Notes under the pieces: generated by a model | The model's database searches: none | What the model was told of the DNA's origin: nothing | What the model saw: only the letters and a program-made list of their open reading frames with translations | Source: Mermis nigrescens | Lineage: Eukaryota; Nematoda; Enoplea; Mermithida; Mermithidae | Direction of reading: 5' to 3' | Assembly: GCA_036768485.1 (NCBI GenBank) | Contig: JAVLUZ010000656.1 | Coordinates: forward strand, 124,001 to 188,000 | DNA length: 64,000 nt | Shown: in pieces, positions 22,650 to 33,796 of the stretch | How the letters are laid out: every line of letters begins with the position of its first letter | Numbering within the stretch: the stretch's first letter is position 1 | Position numbers and translations under genes: made by a program

Positions 22650-23310
22650 ACTGGAGCTAGCTAGCCCCAGTGCTAAAGGAAGATTATGTAGCTCCAGGGC
22701 TAACTTTTATTCGAGTGAAAGCCATATGCAAGTGTAAGAAACGAGGTTTATAAAACGCAAACGTTTTGCTCTTATAGTATTGCTAGGACGCATCACCGTT
22801 TTTGTTGTAAGTTTAACTGACAGTGAAATTGCATATTACGGAGCCTCAGCAATTAACAAAGAACTTTGCTATCTATGTACTGTTTAAAAAAATGTCGCCT
22901 AGTCTGCTCCATTTTAAACGGTCTATGTATTTTATCTAAAGTCTTAATACTGTAAGTTATAGAGGTCGTTTCGTGGGTCATGGCCATACGTGGGCAGCAA
23001 GAAAATTCTGGGGGTGCAAGATTTTTGAAGGTCAAAAAATGGCCTTAAAAATGGTGGTATGGCGATAAAAACACCATTTTTCGACGTTTCTCATCAAGCA
23101 CTATCCATTGGCATCAAAAAATTGCGAAAAAAAACGAACAACATTTTCAAAAATTGAATTCTGGGGGGGTATTTTGATTTCTGGGGGGGTATTTTGGTTT
23201 CTAGGGTGTGCATACCCCCCAAACCCCTACGCCCAGGTGTGGTCATGGCACGCTAGTCGAACATGCCTATGTGGGGTAGCAAGCATCTCCGCCATAGGAA
23301 ACGACATATA
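22650..23310 (+). repeat. left arm of an inverted pair (IR-C)
   Basis: Matches the reverse complement of 25,937-26,332 once a 257-bp MITE-1 is removed. Between the arms lie one LTR-family copy and a MITE-1. The paired ends contain GGAGCTAGCTAGC and GGAGATGCTTGCTACCCC. It may be the terminal repeat of a larger element, but no target duplication was found. Confidence 0.75.
22985..23241 (+). mobile_element. MITE-1 copy with proven empty site
   Basis: Starts CATACGTGGGCAGC and ends GCCCAGGTGT(G). Target duplication GTCATGGC at 22,977 and 23,242. The inverted partner arm at about 25,998-26,013 reads straight through this site, showing the pre-insertion state. Confidence 0.92.
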
Positions 23311-23800
23311 GCGTACCTACCTACGGGGCCTACTCAAGTACCTGGCTACACTTAGCGGTGGTCAGGCTGCTAGGGCGAAACTCCAGACTCAACCAAACGA
23401 CCCTCAAGACTTACGGCCCTAATGGCAGCTAGCTACGCCCTTGGTACCTAACGCAGTAGTAATTAAGTAACCCCGGAATTTTGCCCTATGTCAGTTGACC
23501 TATTTTGGACCAAAATAGTAATTAGCGCGAAAAGAAAAATAACTCGTTTTTGGTTCCTAGTAGCACACTGGACATTGAAAACAACAACAAGAAAGAGCTC
23601 TTGGTCGGCCAGGTCATCTCACATAAAAATTATAAAATAATTTGTATGATTTTTGGTTTGGAAATTAAGTGATTGAATTTTTGATAAAAGAAAATAATCT
23701 AAAACATTCAACTAATTTTAGTAATCCAAATAATAATTATGAAGCCGTCTAAACCACACTCGCTCTACCTGCGATATATGTTATTGTGTAGATACACCAT
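23290..23800 (+). mobile_element. LTR-family copy (internal end plus LTR)
   Basis: The LTR-like part begins at about 23,503 (TGTCAGTTGACC) and is nearly identical to 26,651-26,935. The bases before it (23,290-23,500) are a diverged version of the segment at 7,340-7,580. So this is an internal-end/LTR junction and not the 5' LTR of the 26.6-kb copy. Confidence 0.6.
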
Positions 23801-24623
23801 CTACACCGCTCCCCTTTCCGTGAAAAAAATTCGGAACAGGGTGACGAATTTTTTAAATTGAGTTGGAAAAGTGATAAAACTGTCAGCAGCTCGTAGAATT
23901 GAGATCTCGAATTCGATCATCAATTATCCTATCCCACTCCCTGCACATTCGGAGGGGGGGGTGAGAAGAATTTTTGAGTGAAAAGTATAGTGGCTGAAAC
24001 CATGACTGAGCCTCTGTTAAGTAGTGTTGAGAACAGAAAAAAACATAAAACGATGAATTAAGTAGACTTTTACGATAAAAGCTTCAGGATAAGACAGAAA
24101 ATATATGAGCAAAGAAAATCAATAAGATTAAAAGACGAAATTAAGTCACACAAAATGATATAACGGTAAGAAGTAATGAGCAAAATGCTGCCGAGGAAGA
24201 TTTAAGATAAGGCACAAAACAATTAAGGCAACAAACGGGTAAGCTGCTGGCTATTCCGGCGACATTTGCAGAGTTCAGTTCATAGCCAAAATAAATCAGT
24301 GGCAAAGTTGATTATAAGCGGGTTTAGTCGTCGGGTAAAATCATGACAAACAATTTGAACAATGATGCGACAAATTGCTAGAGTCATGGTAATCCTCATC
24401 ATGGCAAGATGACAAACGATTGTGGCTGGATGAATCAAATTGCAGTTGCAAACGCTCTTGTACATGATGATGTTCATCATATGACATGGCTTTGGGCGAT
24501 GGTTGGCCAAAACCGTAATAAATGCGCGACTGATGCGGCTGTGTAGGCGGTTGGCCAGAAACCATCATTTTAACGCGGCAGCAGTAGCGGCGGCGTAGAG
24601 CGTGATACATAATGGGTTTGCAG
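23801..24623. other. no gene seen
   Basis: Internal to the IR-C pair. Open frames at 24,280-24,655 on the minus strand lack any recognisable motif. Confidence 0.4.
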
Positions 24624-24913
24624 CACATGTGGGGTAGGGTTTGGCGGGTATGCATCCCCCAGAAGTTGAAATACTTTTTCCCCAGAAATTAAAATACCTC
24701 CCCCTAGAATTCCGTTTTCGAAATTTGTTTTGCTTTTTTAGCAATTTTTTGATGCCATTGGATAGTGCTTGATGAGAAACGTCAAAAAATGGTGTTTTTG
24801 CCATACAACCACTTTTGAGACCATTTTTCAACCTTTGAAAATTTTTCCACCCATCCCCAGAAATTTTTTAACCGCCGCCCCCCCCCAGAATTTTGGTGCT
24901 GCCCACCTATATG
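24624..24913 (-). mobile_element. MITE-1 copy
   Basis: Starts CACATGTGGGGTAGGG and ends GGTGCTGCCCACCTATATG. Flanks GTTTGCAG and GTTTGTGG agree at 6 of 8 positions. Confidence 0.8.
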
Positions 24914-25936
24914 GTTTGTGGGCGCTGAACTGAAGCTGAACACGACATTGCCATGGTCAGCTTCTGCGTTTGAGGTTGCCTGGGTCGTGAAACGTGTGAA
25001 AGTCCCGGTTTTGGGCTGTGATTGCCGTGAAGACTCCAACATAGGTTGGGAGGCCATCCTCTAGCTTTCACAACCTTGTTTCTTCCTTTGGTTGGCCTGA
25101 TAACTTTGTTACAAATGTTCATAATTTTTCCGATCTTGGCGACTTGCTCGTAAAACAGGAATGGCTTCGTAAAAGGAGCACAAACGTTCCAAATGGAGAT
25201 TTTGATCAACGCGACAGACATCGGACAAAACAACGAGCAAACCGGGAGGGGACCTGACAGTACCTGGGAAGAAGCAAGGCATTTCCTTCGCATGTCTTGC
25301 AAATCGCAGCATTGATTTGTTCAGCCAATTCTGTGAATTCGGGAAAAGCTTATATGGCTAACATCATGTAAAGAATTTGCTTACGCATTTGCCAGGCGAT
25401 GGCTGGGTTGCCATAGAGAGTGGCAAACATGCAGAATCGCTGATCCATAAATTATAACAGTGTGTTTGCCTGCTTGACATTAAGCATTGCAAGAATAAGT
25501 TTGCGACTGAATGTCAAATTGTACACGATTTTGCACTCACGAAATGCTTCAGATATATCAATCATTAGTCGCAATGCAATGCACAATGGGACCAAATATT
25601 TAAGCGGCGACCGCTGCTGTACACATTTGCAAAAACGTTGCTTGCATACACATTGTGTACTGTGAAACAAATGGCAAAATTGGACATATTCAAGGACTGA
25701 GTCAGCAGTACACAGATATCAGCCATACTTGGGAAAGTTGTTAAAATTTGGCCTTGAAATGTGTCAGGCGGATGAGTTGACATCAATGCGTGTTCCAAGC
25801 TTAGCCATTATTAACTTGTGACAATGGATCATAGTCCATATCAAAGAAAAATTATGCAAGTGGCTACAGCTTGTGGTTTCCGGCGCTAATTTTATTCGCT
25901 CCAGTGCTAAGTGCAGCCAGGTACTTAAGTACGTTT
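24914..25936. other. no gene seen
   Basis: Overlapping frames of 67-131 codons occur on both strands but none shows a domain, codon bias or a repeat-conserved frame. Confidence 0.4.
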
Positions 25937-26332
25937 ATATGTCGTTTCCTATGGCGGAGATGCTTGCTACCCCACATAGGGATGTTCGACTAGCGTGCCA
26001 TGACCCACAAAACGACCTCTATAACTTACAGTATTAGGACTTTAGATAAAATACATAGACCGTTTAGGATGGAACAGACTAGAAGACATTTTCTTTAAAA
26101 ACATAGTACATAGATAGCAAAGTTTTTTGTCAATTGCTGAGGCTCCGTAATATGCAATTTCACTGTCAGTTAAACTTACAACAAAAACAGTGATGCGTCC
26201 TAGCAATACTATAAGAGCAAAACGTTTGCGTTTTATAAACCTCGTTTCTTACACTTGCATATGGCTTTCACTTAAATAAAAGTTAGCCCTGGAGCTACAT
26301 AACTTCCTTTCTTTAGCACTGGGGCTAGCTAG
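25937..26332 (-). repeat. right arm of the inverted pair (IR-C)
   Basis: Reverse complement of 22,650-23,310 without the MITE-1. Carries the uninterrupted target of that MITE. Confidence 0.75.
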
Positions 26333-26348
26333 CTCCATAGCTCATTGG

Positions 26349-26640
26349 ATCATTGAAACAGATCATCGGGCACTCACATGGCTCATAACTGTAAAATATC
26401 CTTCAAGTCTTTACAACAATGGGGTCTAAAATTACAAAAATACGAGTATACATTCCAGGCGCGTAAAACTCTGCTGCTGATTTACTATTGCGTCACCTAA
26501 AATACGATTTTGATGAGCGACGTTATAAACTCGAATGTAAACCCATTGCAAATGTCGCTAACCTCGAATCGGAAGCATCTGAGTCTGAGGAAGATGAACC
26601 ACCTGATACTAAACCAGCAAAAAATGTTCCAAAAGCGGAA
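26349..26640 (+). pseudogene. Ty3/gypsy-type RNase H C-terminal remnant
   Basis: In one frame it reads TDHRALTWL, in a second LQKYEYTFQ, and in a third NSAADLLLRH. These correspond in order to the TDHxALxxL, LqeYdf and NxvADaLSR landmarks at the end of gypsy-type RNase H. At least two frameshifts and a stop separate them, so it is dead. An acidic tail (ASESEEDEPPD) follows, and about 10 bp later the LTR begins at 26,651, the expected order at the 3' end of such an element. Confidence 0.75.
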
Positions 26641-26945
26641 TTTTGCACCATGTCAGTTGACCTATTTTGGACCAAAATGGTAATTAGCGCGAAAAGAAAA
26701 ATAACTTGTTTTTGGTTCCTAGTAGCACACTTGACATTGAAAACAAGAACAACAAAGAGCCAGTCATCTCACATAAAAATTATAAAATAATTTGTATGAT
26801 TTTTGGTTTGGAAATTAAGTGATTGAATTTTTGATAAAAGAAAATAATCTAAAACATTTACCTGATTTTAGTAATCAAAATAATAATTATGAAGCCGTCC
26901 AAACCACACTCGCTCTACCTGCGATATATGTTATCTCTAGGTAGG
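26640..26945 (+). mobile_element. 3' LTR copy following the RNase H remnant
   Basis: Starts TGTCAGTTGACC at 26,651 and matches 23,503-23,790 almost base for base. It includes an ATG with a short basic peptide (MKPSKPHSLYLRYM) near its end. Confidence 0.7.
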
Positions 26946-27590
26946 CTAATTGCTGAATTTATGTGCACAGAAAATAATAAAACAAAAACGACAATTGTGA
27001 AAAAACACCATAGCTAACTGTACAACAAAGCGACGACACCAAACCACTAGTATAACATAACAAATATTCTCGAGACAAGAAAAATGCTTATGACAGTGGA
27101 ATTAAGAATAGGCGTGACTTAAAAGTTGAACCAATAAAACTTTAGATGGACGGCATCTAAATACAATATCGATTTTTTCCGATCTCAACACAGGCTTATT
27201 ACCGGAATAGCGGTCATGTCGCCTATGTTTTTGATATAATAGAAAAAGGGAATATTGAATGAAACTGCAGGCTAGCTCACATTGCGCACCTCAAAGTACA
27301 TACGTGACTTTGCTAGTGTGATCAATCAGAGCGGAATGGCTAGGTCGCCACCGCGCTTCTTATGGTTGTAGTCACAGTCCGACAGCGAAAATTTGCCTCT
27401 TTTCAGCTAGAGCGTCAAATTGTAACTTGGCAAATATTGGTCCAATGTCAAAGCGGTAAAAAGCGTTCTGCTTAGAGATTACGGAACATGTGTAGATACA
27501 CCATTTACAATACTGTATTACTTTTTCACTGCGCACAGACGGCTTCATCAGTATGCTCTTGTACTAGCTGGCTGCTTTGAACTCTTCTTA
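26946..27590. other. no gene seen
   Basis: No supported feature. Confidence 0.4.
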
Positions 27591-27759
27591 TTCATGTTTA
27601 ACGCTCAAAACGTGGCACATCTAACAAAGTGTCACAATAACCTACTGTTTTATTGCAGTTTTCTTTTGAATTTAATCCGCTCGAATCAGGCTACAAAAGT
27701 AGTTCAAACTTTTGATGCAGTAATGCGTTTTAGCAATAGCAAGCATCTGTCTCACCATA

Positions 27760-27835
27760 ACTCAATATACATATGTATTGTAGAATATCACAATTATACT
27801 GTTGGTTTAAAGCACTTTTGTAGGTACAGTACCGA
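27760..27835 (+). pseudogene. exon-like fragment ending GLKHF, copy 1
   Basis: Encodes VEYHNYTVGLKHFCRY in plus orientation. Two other copies keep the same frame: YHNYTIGLKHFRRH at about 42,580 and EYHQHSISLKHFYRR at about 61,050. This copy is interrupted by the small TIR element at 27,836. Family not recognised. Confidence 0.4.
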
Positions 27836-28107
27836 ACACAACTAATGACCACACCACAACCCGCAACTCTTCCACCGGTTGTTCGGTTGCCAACCAGATG
27901 GGCACCCGGTTGCGTTTTTCCATGTAACACAACTTTCCACACCCGGTTGGTGGATGATAAAAAGAAGAATTTCGTTGAGCAATGTGCCAACCCAACCAGT
28001 TGCCTGGCAACCGGGTGTGAACAGATGTCTAGCCGGTTGCGCCCAGACCTAAAAAATGGTTGGCAACCAGATGCGCTCCAACCAAATGTGTATCGTTAGT
28101 TGTGTTC
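27832..28107. mobile_element. small TIR element with CCGGTTG repeats (E5)
   Basis: Begins near GAACACAACTAATGA and ends with its inverted form TCGTTAGTTGTGTTC. The body is dense in CCGGTTG/CAACCGG. The direct-repeat partner at about 42,620 lacks it, so it is a discrete ~270-bp insertion. Confidence 0.7.
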
Positions 28108-28194
28108 TTGACTGTATCTTGAATTTTTTGTAAAACCTCACTTATATATGTACATAAGTGAAATGAACTATAACCTATAAGATATTCCGCTATG

Positions 28195-29455
28195 GTAATA
28201 ATATAAATAAAAAGGCGTTCTATTCTACGTAATCAACACAGAAACACCTAGGTATGTATTTACCTTTGGGAGTTACTTACTAGGTACTTACGCTATGCTC
28301 AGCACTCTGGTCAGGTTGCTTAAGCACAAAGTTCGGCTCCCAACCCTACGACCCTCAGATCCTACAGCCTCGACCACCTCAGTCCTAATATTGCTGACCG
28401 CACTTTCATGGAGGGTCTCGGCAGCTACGCCATACAGCTTAACAGTGAGTACCTCCCTAACCCCGGAATGCACGCGAGGTCAGTTTACCTATCTCAAACC
28501 CCACGAATCTCAAGTTGTCCATTTAACTTGTTTTCGAGTTAAAAGCTGTTACAGATGGGTTTTGGTCCCTAATAGCACCAATGATTCCAACACTAGCAAG
28601 CTCTAAGCTGGACAGTCATCCATCATTAATAAAAATTAAATCATATTTCTGACCAAGGTTGGGTAAAAGTAAATAAGAGGATTTTCGAAATGACAACAGA
28701 ATACAATAACAAAATATTTACCTTTTATGACTGACAGAATAAAAATACGACGTGATCGGGGCCCAGTCTCTATTTACCCTCAATAATTGTTATCTCTGGG
28801 CAAACAATGCCAAATTTACTAATAAAAGGCGACTCTCGACTACGAGCCAAAAATCAACAAACAAAAAGAAAACGACCTAATATCGATAACGTAAAATCGC
28901 CAACTAACTTAATAGCGAATAAAACAAAATACAGCTCTAACGCAAGAGAAATTCAACTCTGAATACAGTGTGAGCAAAAATAACGACTCTGGACAGCAAC
29001 TAGCCAAAAAGTCAAGAGCGATGAAATGCAATAATACGAAAGTATATAACGAGGACAATAAGGTGACAGTAATAGGTAAGAGTTTAGATACAACAAAGAT
29101 CAATTAAGATAACTTGTAGACAGGGTGTACTTTACATTGTTAAGACAAATGTCAACTGACTGATCTTAACGCATTCTTGACCTTAGTGCCGGTAAAGTGC
29201 TCCCAAGTTTTAGAGATAAGAATATAGGATAAAATTCGAGTCGGTAGGCATAACCCAAGCTAACTCATCCCGCAGACGGATGCTTGAGTGATTATGGGGT
29301 TCCAGTCGTACGATAGGGCTAAACGTGGCTATGATACATTGAGATGTTTCGAATTTCGGCGACATCACAGTAAAAGTTCGTGAATACAGTATCGGTCAAT
29401 ACGATAAACGGATATCGATCCGAAGATAGTTCGTATCGTGTAACTACCTCAGTTA
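28195..29455 (+). mobile_element. LTR-family copy inserted in DR-D
   Basis: Interrupts sequence that is continuous at 42,700-42,715. Contains the GGTCAGTTTACC landmark at about 28,480 and the both-strand-open segment before it. It ends at about 29,451 with CAGTTACAATAA; AATAA also precedes the insertion, a possible 4-5-bp target duplication typical of LTR elements. Confidence 0.6.
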
Positions 29456-29657
29456 CAATAAGTCATAAAGCTAAAATGGGCCGTTTAGAATGGAACAGGC
29501 TATACAGGCTATAGACTTTTCTTTTGTTATTTTCGATATGATATTGTTCGTTTCGTTACATACATATGTCTCTTTAGACATTTGGAAACAACAAAATGAA
29601 CTTCCATTCTAATAGAAATCAATTGTGATGAATGCGGTCATTTCAATTAATTGTGTA

Positions 29658-29808
29658 CAGGGAAACCCACATCTATGATGGCAAATTGTCACAAAAGTCA
29701 CTGAACTTATTTTTACTGAATCCAAAATAGACAAAGATAGTGTTGTTTTTGGGGCGTTTCACAGCGAGCTCTACACAATGGAGAATAAACATTTTTGAAA
29801 AATTTGAA
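29658..29808 (+). pseudogene. exon-like fragment, broken copy
   Basis: Follows GTGTACAG, as does the intact copy at 42,893. It reads GNPHL, a TGA, then WQIVTKVTELIFTESKIDKD. The intact copy has CGA at the stop position. Identity of the protein unknown. Confidence 0.45.
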
Positions 29809-30221
29809 TCTATCTAGATTTCAATTGTCTTCAAAAGTACCATGTTGTGTAATGGAGACAAAAATGATTTTCCAATATTATGTATATTCAAGAAAATAAA
29901 TGATTCTATAGTCTGTTTCATTTATTCGAGAGCTTCTTCTAGTATACGTTTTTTGGAGGCTACAGTAACCCCTTCTTTCGTATTTACTAATAGGTCGCTA
30001 GATCTCACTGTAGCTGCGTAGGAAAGATAGGGTTTTCAATAACATTTTTGCGACAATTTATTCTCGTCTTCCAGCAAATCAATCAACTTACAGATAAAAA
30101 TCGCGCATTCAGCTTATCCTAAGTTGATACTTTAAACACAATAGACTAAAATGTTAAGAAACGCCGTGAACTCCCGCACAGGCCCGAGGCCAGGATTTTT
30201 TGAGGGAGGGGGGGGTGCGAC

Positions 30222-30485
30222 CATAGGTGGACAGCACCAAAATTCTGGGGGGAATTTCTGGAGGGATTGAAAAAAATTTTTAAAGGTCAAAAAATGGTCT
30301 TAAAAGTGGTTGTATGGCGAAAAAAACACTATTTTTCGACGTTTCTCATTGAGCAATATCCAATAGCATCAAAAGATTGCTAAAAAAGCAAAAAAAATTT
30401 TCTGGGGGGTATTTTGATTTCTGCGGGGGGGGGTATTTCAACTTCTAGGGGGTGCATACCCCCCAGCCCCCACGCCTATATGTGG
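30222..30485 (+). mobile_element. MITE-1 copy inside E6
   Basis: Starts CATAGGTGGACAGC and ends near CGCCTATATGTGG. GTGCGAC occurs on both sides. Confidence 0.85.
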
Positions 30486-30924
30486 AGTGCGACCGCAAGA
30501 AATAATGAGGATGATGATAATAGCCTACCAAAACCGAAATGTAACATTCGTTTCGACATTTCATGCTTATGCTAGTACACTTACAACGATTCTTTTTTAC
30601 TGAAAAATTTCAAGTCTCTCATGAACACACAGACAGAATCTATAAGGTATTAGACACGCAAAAGTAGATTAATTGGCGATTTCAAGATCATAAAAGCTTA
30701 TTGAGCATGATACCTGGCTGCTAAGCAAGTACTATAAAAAATAACCTTTTATTCATGCAAAAGAAAAAGTCTGGCTATGAGAATATAAGGCACAGTAATA
30801 AGTTATTGCAACAATGTGTCTGAAATCTTTAGTATAAACAGTGCACTATTGATCAGTTTGACAAATACATGACCCTTAGGTGGGTGTGCGGCCGCACCAC
30901 TCGCAGCCCGCTGGCTACGGGCCT

Positions 30925-30999
30925 GCCCGCATAGCTCAGTGGTAAAACGTCTGCTTGTCGTCGCAGCAACCCGGGTTCGACTCAAGCCGATAGCTTTTT
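30925..30999 (+). repeat. tRNA-like segment (SINE head or tRNA relic)
   Basis: Contains a perfect Pol III A box, TAGCTCAGTGG (30,932-30,942), a B box GGTTCGACTC (30,974-30,983) 31 bases further on, and a TTTTT terminator (30,995-30,999). The D-arm is good, the anticodon stem is poor, and the acceptor and T stems do not pair, so a functional tRNA gene is unlikely. Confidence 0.6.
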
Positions 31000-31441
31000 A
31001 TTTAGCGCACTCACTTTAGTATGTTCTAGCACTGATTATATGCTTAAAATAAATTTATATGGGCGGATTTGTGCATTAAAAATGAAAGAATCCCAGTCAC
31101 TCGCCCTCACTGAGCTGATCTGCCGAATTACAGTAATTCGTCTTGTTTCGCCTCACTGTAGCCCTTGAAAAAATTGACTAAAAAGCTCTCGAATAAATGA
31201 AACAGATTATAAATAAAGGAGCGCCATAAAATATTAACATATTCACCATTTTGCACAAGCTTGGGCTGTTTGGAAGACAAAGGTACGCAGAAAGCAATAA
31301 TAGGCTGAATCTATTAGCTCAAACGTGCGCTAAAATCTAATCTGATGGTGGTCATATGGAATATGCTTCAACAATTTTTATTTTTTCCTTCCGCGGACCC
31401 TTGTAAAAAACTCGTACTTTCAAAATTTTGGGGGACTCGCC

Positions 31442-31690
31442 CATACGTGGGCAGCAAGAGGACTGTGGGGGAGGTGCAAGATTTTTCAAAAGATCGAAAA
31501 ATGGCCTTAAAAATGGTGGTATGACGAAAAAACACCATTTTTGACGTTTTTCATCGAGCACTATTTATTGATATCAAAAAGAATTTCAAAAATGAATTCT
31601 AAAAAAAAAGTCATAATTGAATTCTGTTGGGAGGTATATTATGGTTTCTGGGGGTGCATACCCCATCCAAACCACCCAGGCCCACGTGTG
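31442..31690 (+). mobile_element. MITE-1 copy with empty site in the partner repeat
   Basis: Starts CATACGTGGGCAGC and ends GCCCACGTGTG. Flanks GACTCGCC and GACTAGCC. The partner at about 47,553-47,560 has the single uninterrupted site GACTAGTC. Confidence 0.9.
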
Positions 31691-32269
31691 GACTAGCCCC
31701 CTCCGTCACGTGTCTGCTCTAGAAAAGTTCCGAGAGCGCTAGGTTCAACAGGATGCGGTATCCAGGTAAATGCGTTTTAATGCCGCTCCTCTAAAAACTT
31801 TACTTCAGCATGTAAATTTTTTAGTCGATGTAAGGAAATTGGGAATAACAACATGGATACTTACGTAGCAAAAAGATAGCAAAGTAAACTCGCAAGCATG
31901 TTTTTATTTTTTGTGTCGACTACTGCTGATATCTTTAGTAAGCACTTTTTTGTTTGCTTTACTTTGTTTTGCCGTGCAGCTGTTTCGGAATATTGAAACG
32001 GCGAGGGCTTAACGGTAAATAAACGGTTGGGATTGCCACGGTGTAATTTTTTTGATCTGTACCTTTTATGTCCTTCTTAATCATTCTTTATCGTCCTACA
32101 TTTATTATTCCAATGAATTCTGTAGTACAAATTGGGAGGGCAGGTACCTACGTACCTTGAATGCACAGCAAGGTCGGTTTTGGGGTCAGCTTGGAGTCTT
32201 TTGAGTCAACACCTTGAGCCAATGCAGTCGAAAGTCACCACCATGCACAAAACGCAAGGACGATCTGCG

Positions 32270-32515
32270 GCGGTGCTGGTCTGAGGGGTCGAGTTTTGCT
32301 TTTTGGGCCAAAATGACCTCAGAAACTGGTATAAAGGCTAAAACAGCATTCGTTATTGCACAGTTTCTGAACAATTCAAAGTAATTTTAGAGAAAATTTT
32401 CAATTTTCATCCATTTTTGGCCTTCACCTTCCCTGATTTCCCGTGAGAATTTGAATTTTTTCAACTTTGGCGGGTCTACTATACCCCCAAACCCTCACGT
32501 GCACGTTTAGACGTC
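32270..32515. repeat. diverged R6-like repeat
   Basis: Shares phrases with 17,400-17,650, including a closing run of CCCCCAAACCCTCACGTGCA. Confidence 0.35.
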
Positions 32516-32889
32516 GCACTTGTCTGTGCAGAAGTATCACACCAGTTCTACATACCTTTGCGATTATTAGTTTCATTTTGTGCGATTTTTTGTGCTCTTT
32601 CTGTACAATTTACATGTTATTTTTCGGGAGAAGCATTGTTTGAAAGGCTACAACTAAAAAGACTATTTCAATTTATAAACATACTTACCTCTATGGAAAA
32701 AGAAGTCTCCATGACTAGGACAGATATGCGAAAAAATGCTAATTTCTTACAGTTTCTCATAGAGGTAATACATTAAAAACGATGCAACGGAGCTAAAAGG
32801 AGGCTAAACGAAGTTCTAGACACAGAGTAAAGAGGGTCAGAAAAGAGAAAAGAATGCTAATAACGTTGATCGACTAGAACGACGACTTA
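32516..32889. other. no gene seen
   Basis: A 72-codon plus-strand frame at 32,558 is partly hydrophobic at its start (MRLLVSFCAIFCALSVQFTC), like a signal peptide, but nothing else supports it. Confidence 0.3.
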
Positions 32890-33333
32890 TAGTCTGTTTA
32901 ACATTTCGTACAAAAGTTCTAAGAATTTTCATCGACTATAGGCCGAGGGTTATGATCATAGGTGAGCAGCAACGAAATTCAAGGGAGGGGTGAGAACATT
33001 TCTGATGGGGGATGGGGTAAAAAATTTCCAAAGGTTAAAAAATGGTCGTATGGCGAAAAAATACTATTTTTCGACGTTTCTCATCGAGCACTATCCAATG
33101 GCATCAAAAAATCGCTAAAAATCAAAAAATTTCAAATATTGAATTCTGGGGGGAGGGGGTATTTTGATATTTGGGGGGAACGTATTTCAACTTCTGGGAG
33201 GTGTGCATACCCCCAACTCCCCACGCCCACGTGCGGTTATGATAATTACATGTATATCAGCTCAATGCTATAATCGCAATCTGTCAGCTTGTTGTCGGAG
33301 ATAGTTTTAAAATAAGTTGTGTGAAACAGACTA
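32890..33333. mobile_element. TIR element (TAGTCTGTTT ends) upstream of the cystatin gene
   Basis: Bounded by TAGTCTGTTTAACA and TGTGTGAAACAGACTA with TA on both sides. About 157 bp once the nested MITE-1 (32,957-33,235) is removed. It ends about 118 bp before the cystatin start codon, so it may lie within the promoter or 5' leader. Confidence 0.75.
32957..33235 (+). mobile_element. MITE-1 copy
   Basis: Starts CATAGGTGAGCAGC and ends GCCCACGTGCG. Target duplication GTTATGAT at 32,949-32,956 and 33,236-33,243, perfect and matching nTnnnnAn. Confidence 0.92.
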
Positions 33334-33451
33334 TAATAGTGTATACGAAGTGTTAATCCTCATTTCATGCAATCTTGCATAATTTTTACAATTTAATTCA
33401 TTTCGCGCCTTTATATTGCCTTATTTTCCCAGAAAATTTCGCAGCCACAAA

Positions 33452-33796
33452 ATGATAGCTCATATCGCTTTCGTTCTGATAGTATTGATATTCAGTCGAG
33501 GTCAATCACTTCTCCTGGGCCAGATGAGACCCGGAGCTTTGCCGGACATAACGCCTGCTCAAGCGGGAACACCCGGAGGCAAACAAACGATCAACCTGAA
33601 TGATCGAGCTCGTTACGAACGATTGGAGCATTTGGTCCAGGTGGCTATCGATATGAAGCAAGAACAGGAGGCCGCAAGTCCGGGAGCCAATAATGTTCAG
33701 CACAAGCTGACAAAGATATCCGAAGCTACCTCTCAAGTGGTAGCCGGAACAATCTACGAAATAAAATTTTTCGTAGGTCAGCAAAACTGTCAAACG
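33452..33796 (+). CDS. secreted type-2 cystatin, exon 1
   Basis: Encodes residues 1-115 of a cysteine-protease inhibitor. Residues 1-19 (MIAHIAFVLIVLIFSRGQS) are a classic signal peptide. Gly42-Gly43 is in place of the conserved N-terminal glycine, and QVVAG at 95-99 is the diagnostic first hairpin loop, followed by TIYEIKFFVG. Cys113 is the first of four cysteines. The exon ends with a GTAAGC donor at 33,797, phase 0. A frame-compatible ATG lies 36 nt upstream (33,416). The internal ATG was chosen because it begins the signal peptide and has a good context (CACAAAATGA). TTATTTTCCCAG at 33,421-33,432 could be an acceptor joining an upstream leader exon. The family inhibits papain-like proteases outside the cell or in secretory compartments. 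Confidence 0.85.

Larger units (their letters stand above)
29909..31209. mobile_element. TA-target TIR element, 1.3 kb (E6)
   Basis: Ends TAGTCTGTTTCATTTATTCG and its inverted form (one mismatch over about 27 bp), flanked by TA on both sides. The direct-repeat partner reads GATTCTAAATAA at about 43,133, the empty site with a single TA. This pattern is typical of Tc1/mariner-type targets. Contains a MITE-1 and a tRNA-like Pol III promoter segment. No transposase seen. Confidence 0.8.
28110..32190 (+). repeat. left copy of a segmental direct repeat (DR-D)
   Basis: Pieces at 28,110-28,195, 29,467-29,908, 31,210-31,340 and 31,345-32,190 match 42,650-42,710, 42,708-43,138, 43,145-43,270 and 47,476-48,065 in the same order and orientation. 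The gaps in each copy are transposon insertions: LTR family, E6 and MITE-1 here, and the AGTGTAAA array in the other copy. Confidence 0.85.

Noticed and set aside
24280..25302. Cluster of 67-131-codon minus-strand frames
   Set aside because: Overlapping frames, no motifs, partly MITE sequence.
26349..26640. Active retrotransposon polymerase
   Set aside because: Only the RNase H tail remains, spread over three frames with a stop.
30925..30999. Functional tRNA gene
   Set aside because: A and B boxes are good but the acceptor, anticodon and T stems do not pair.
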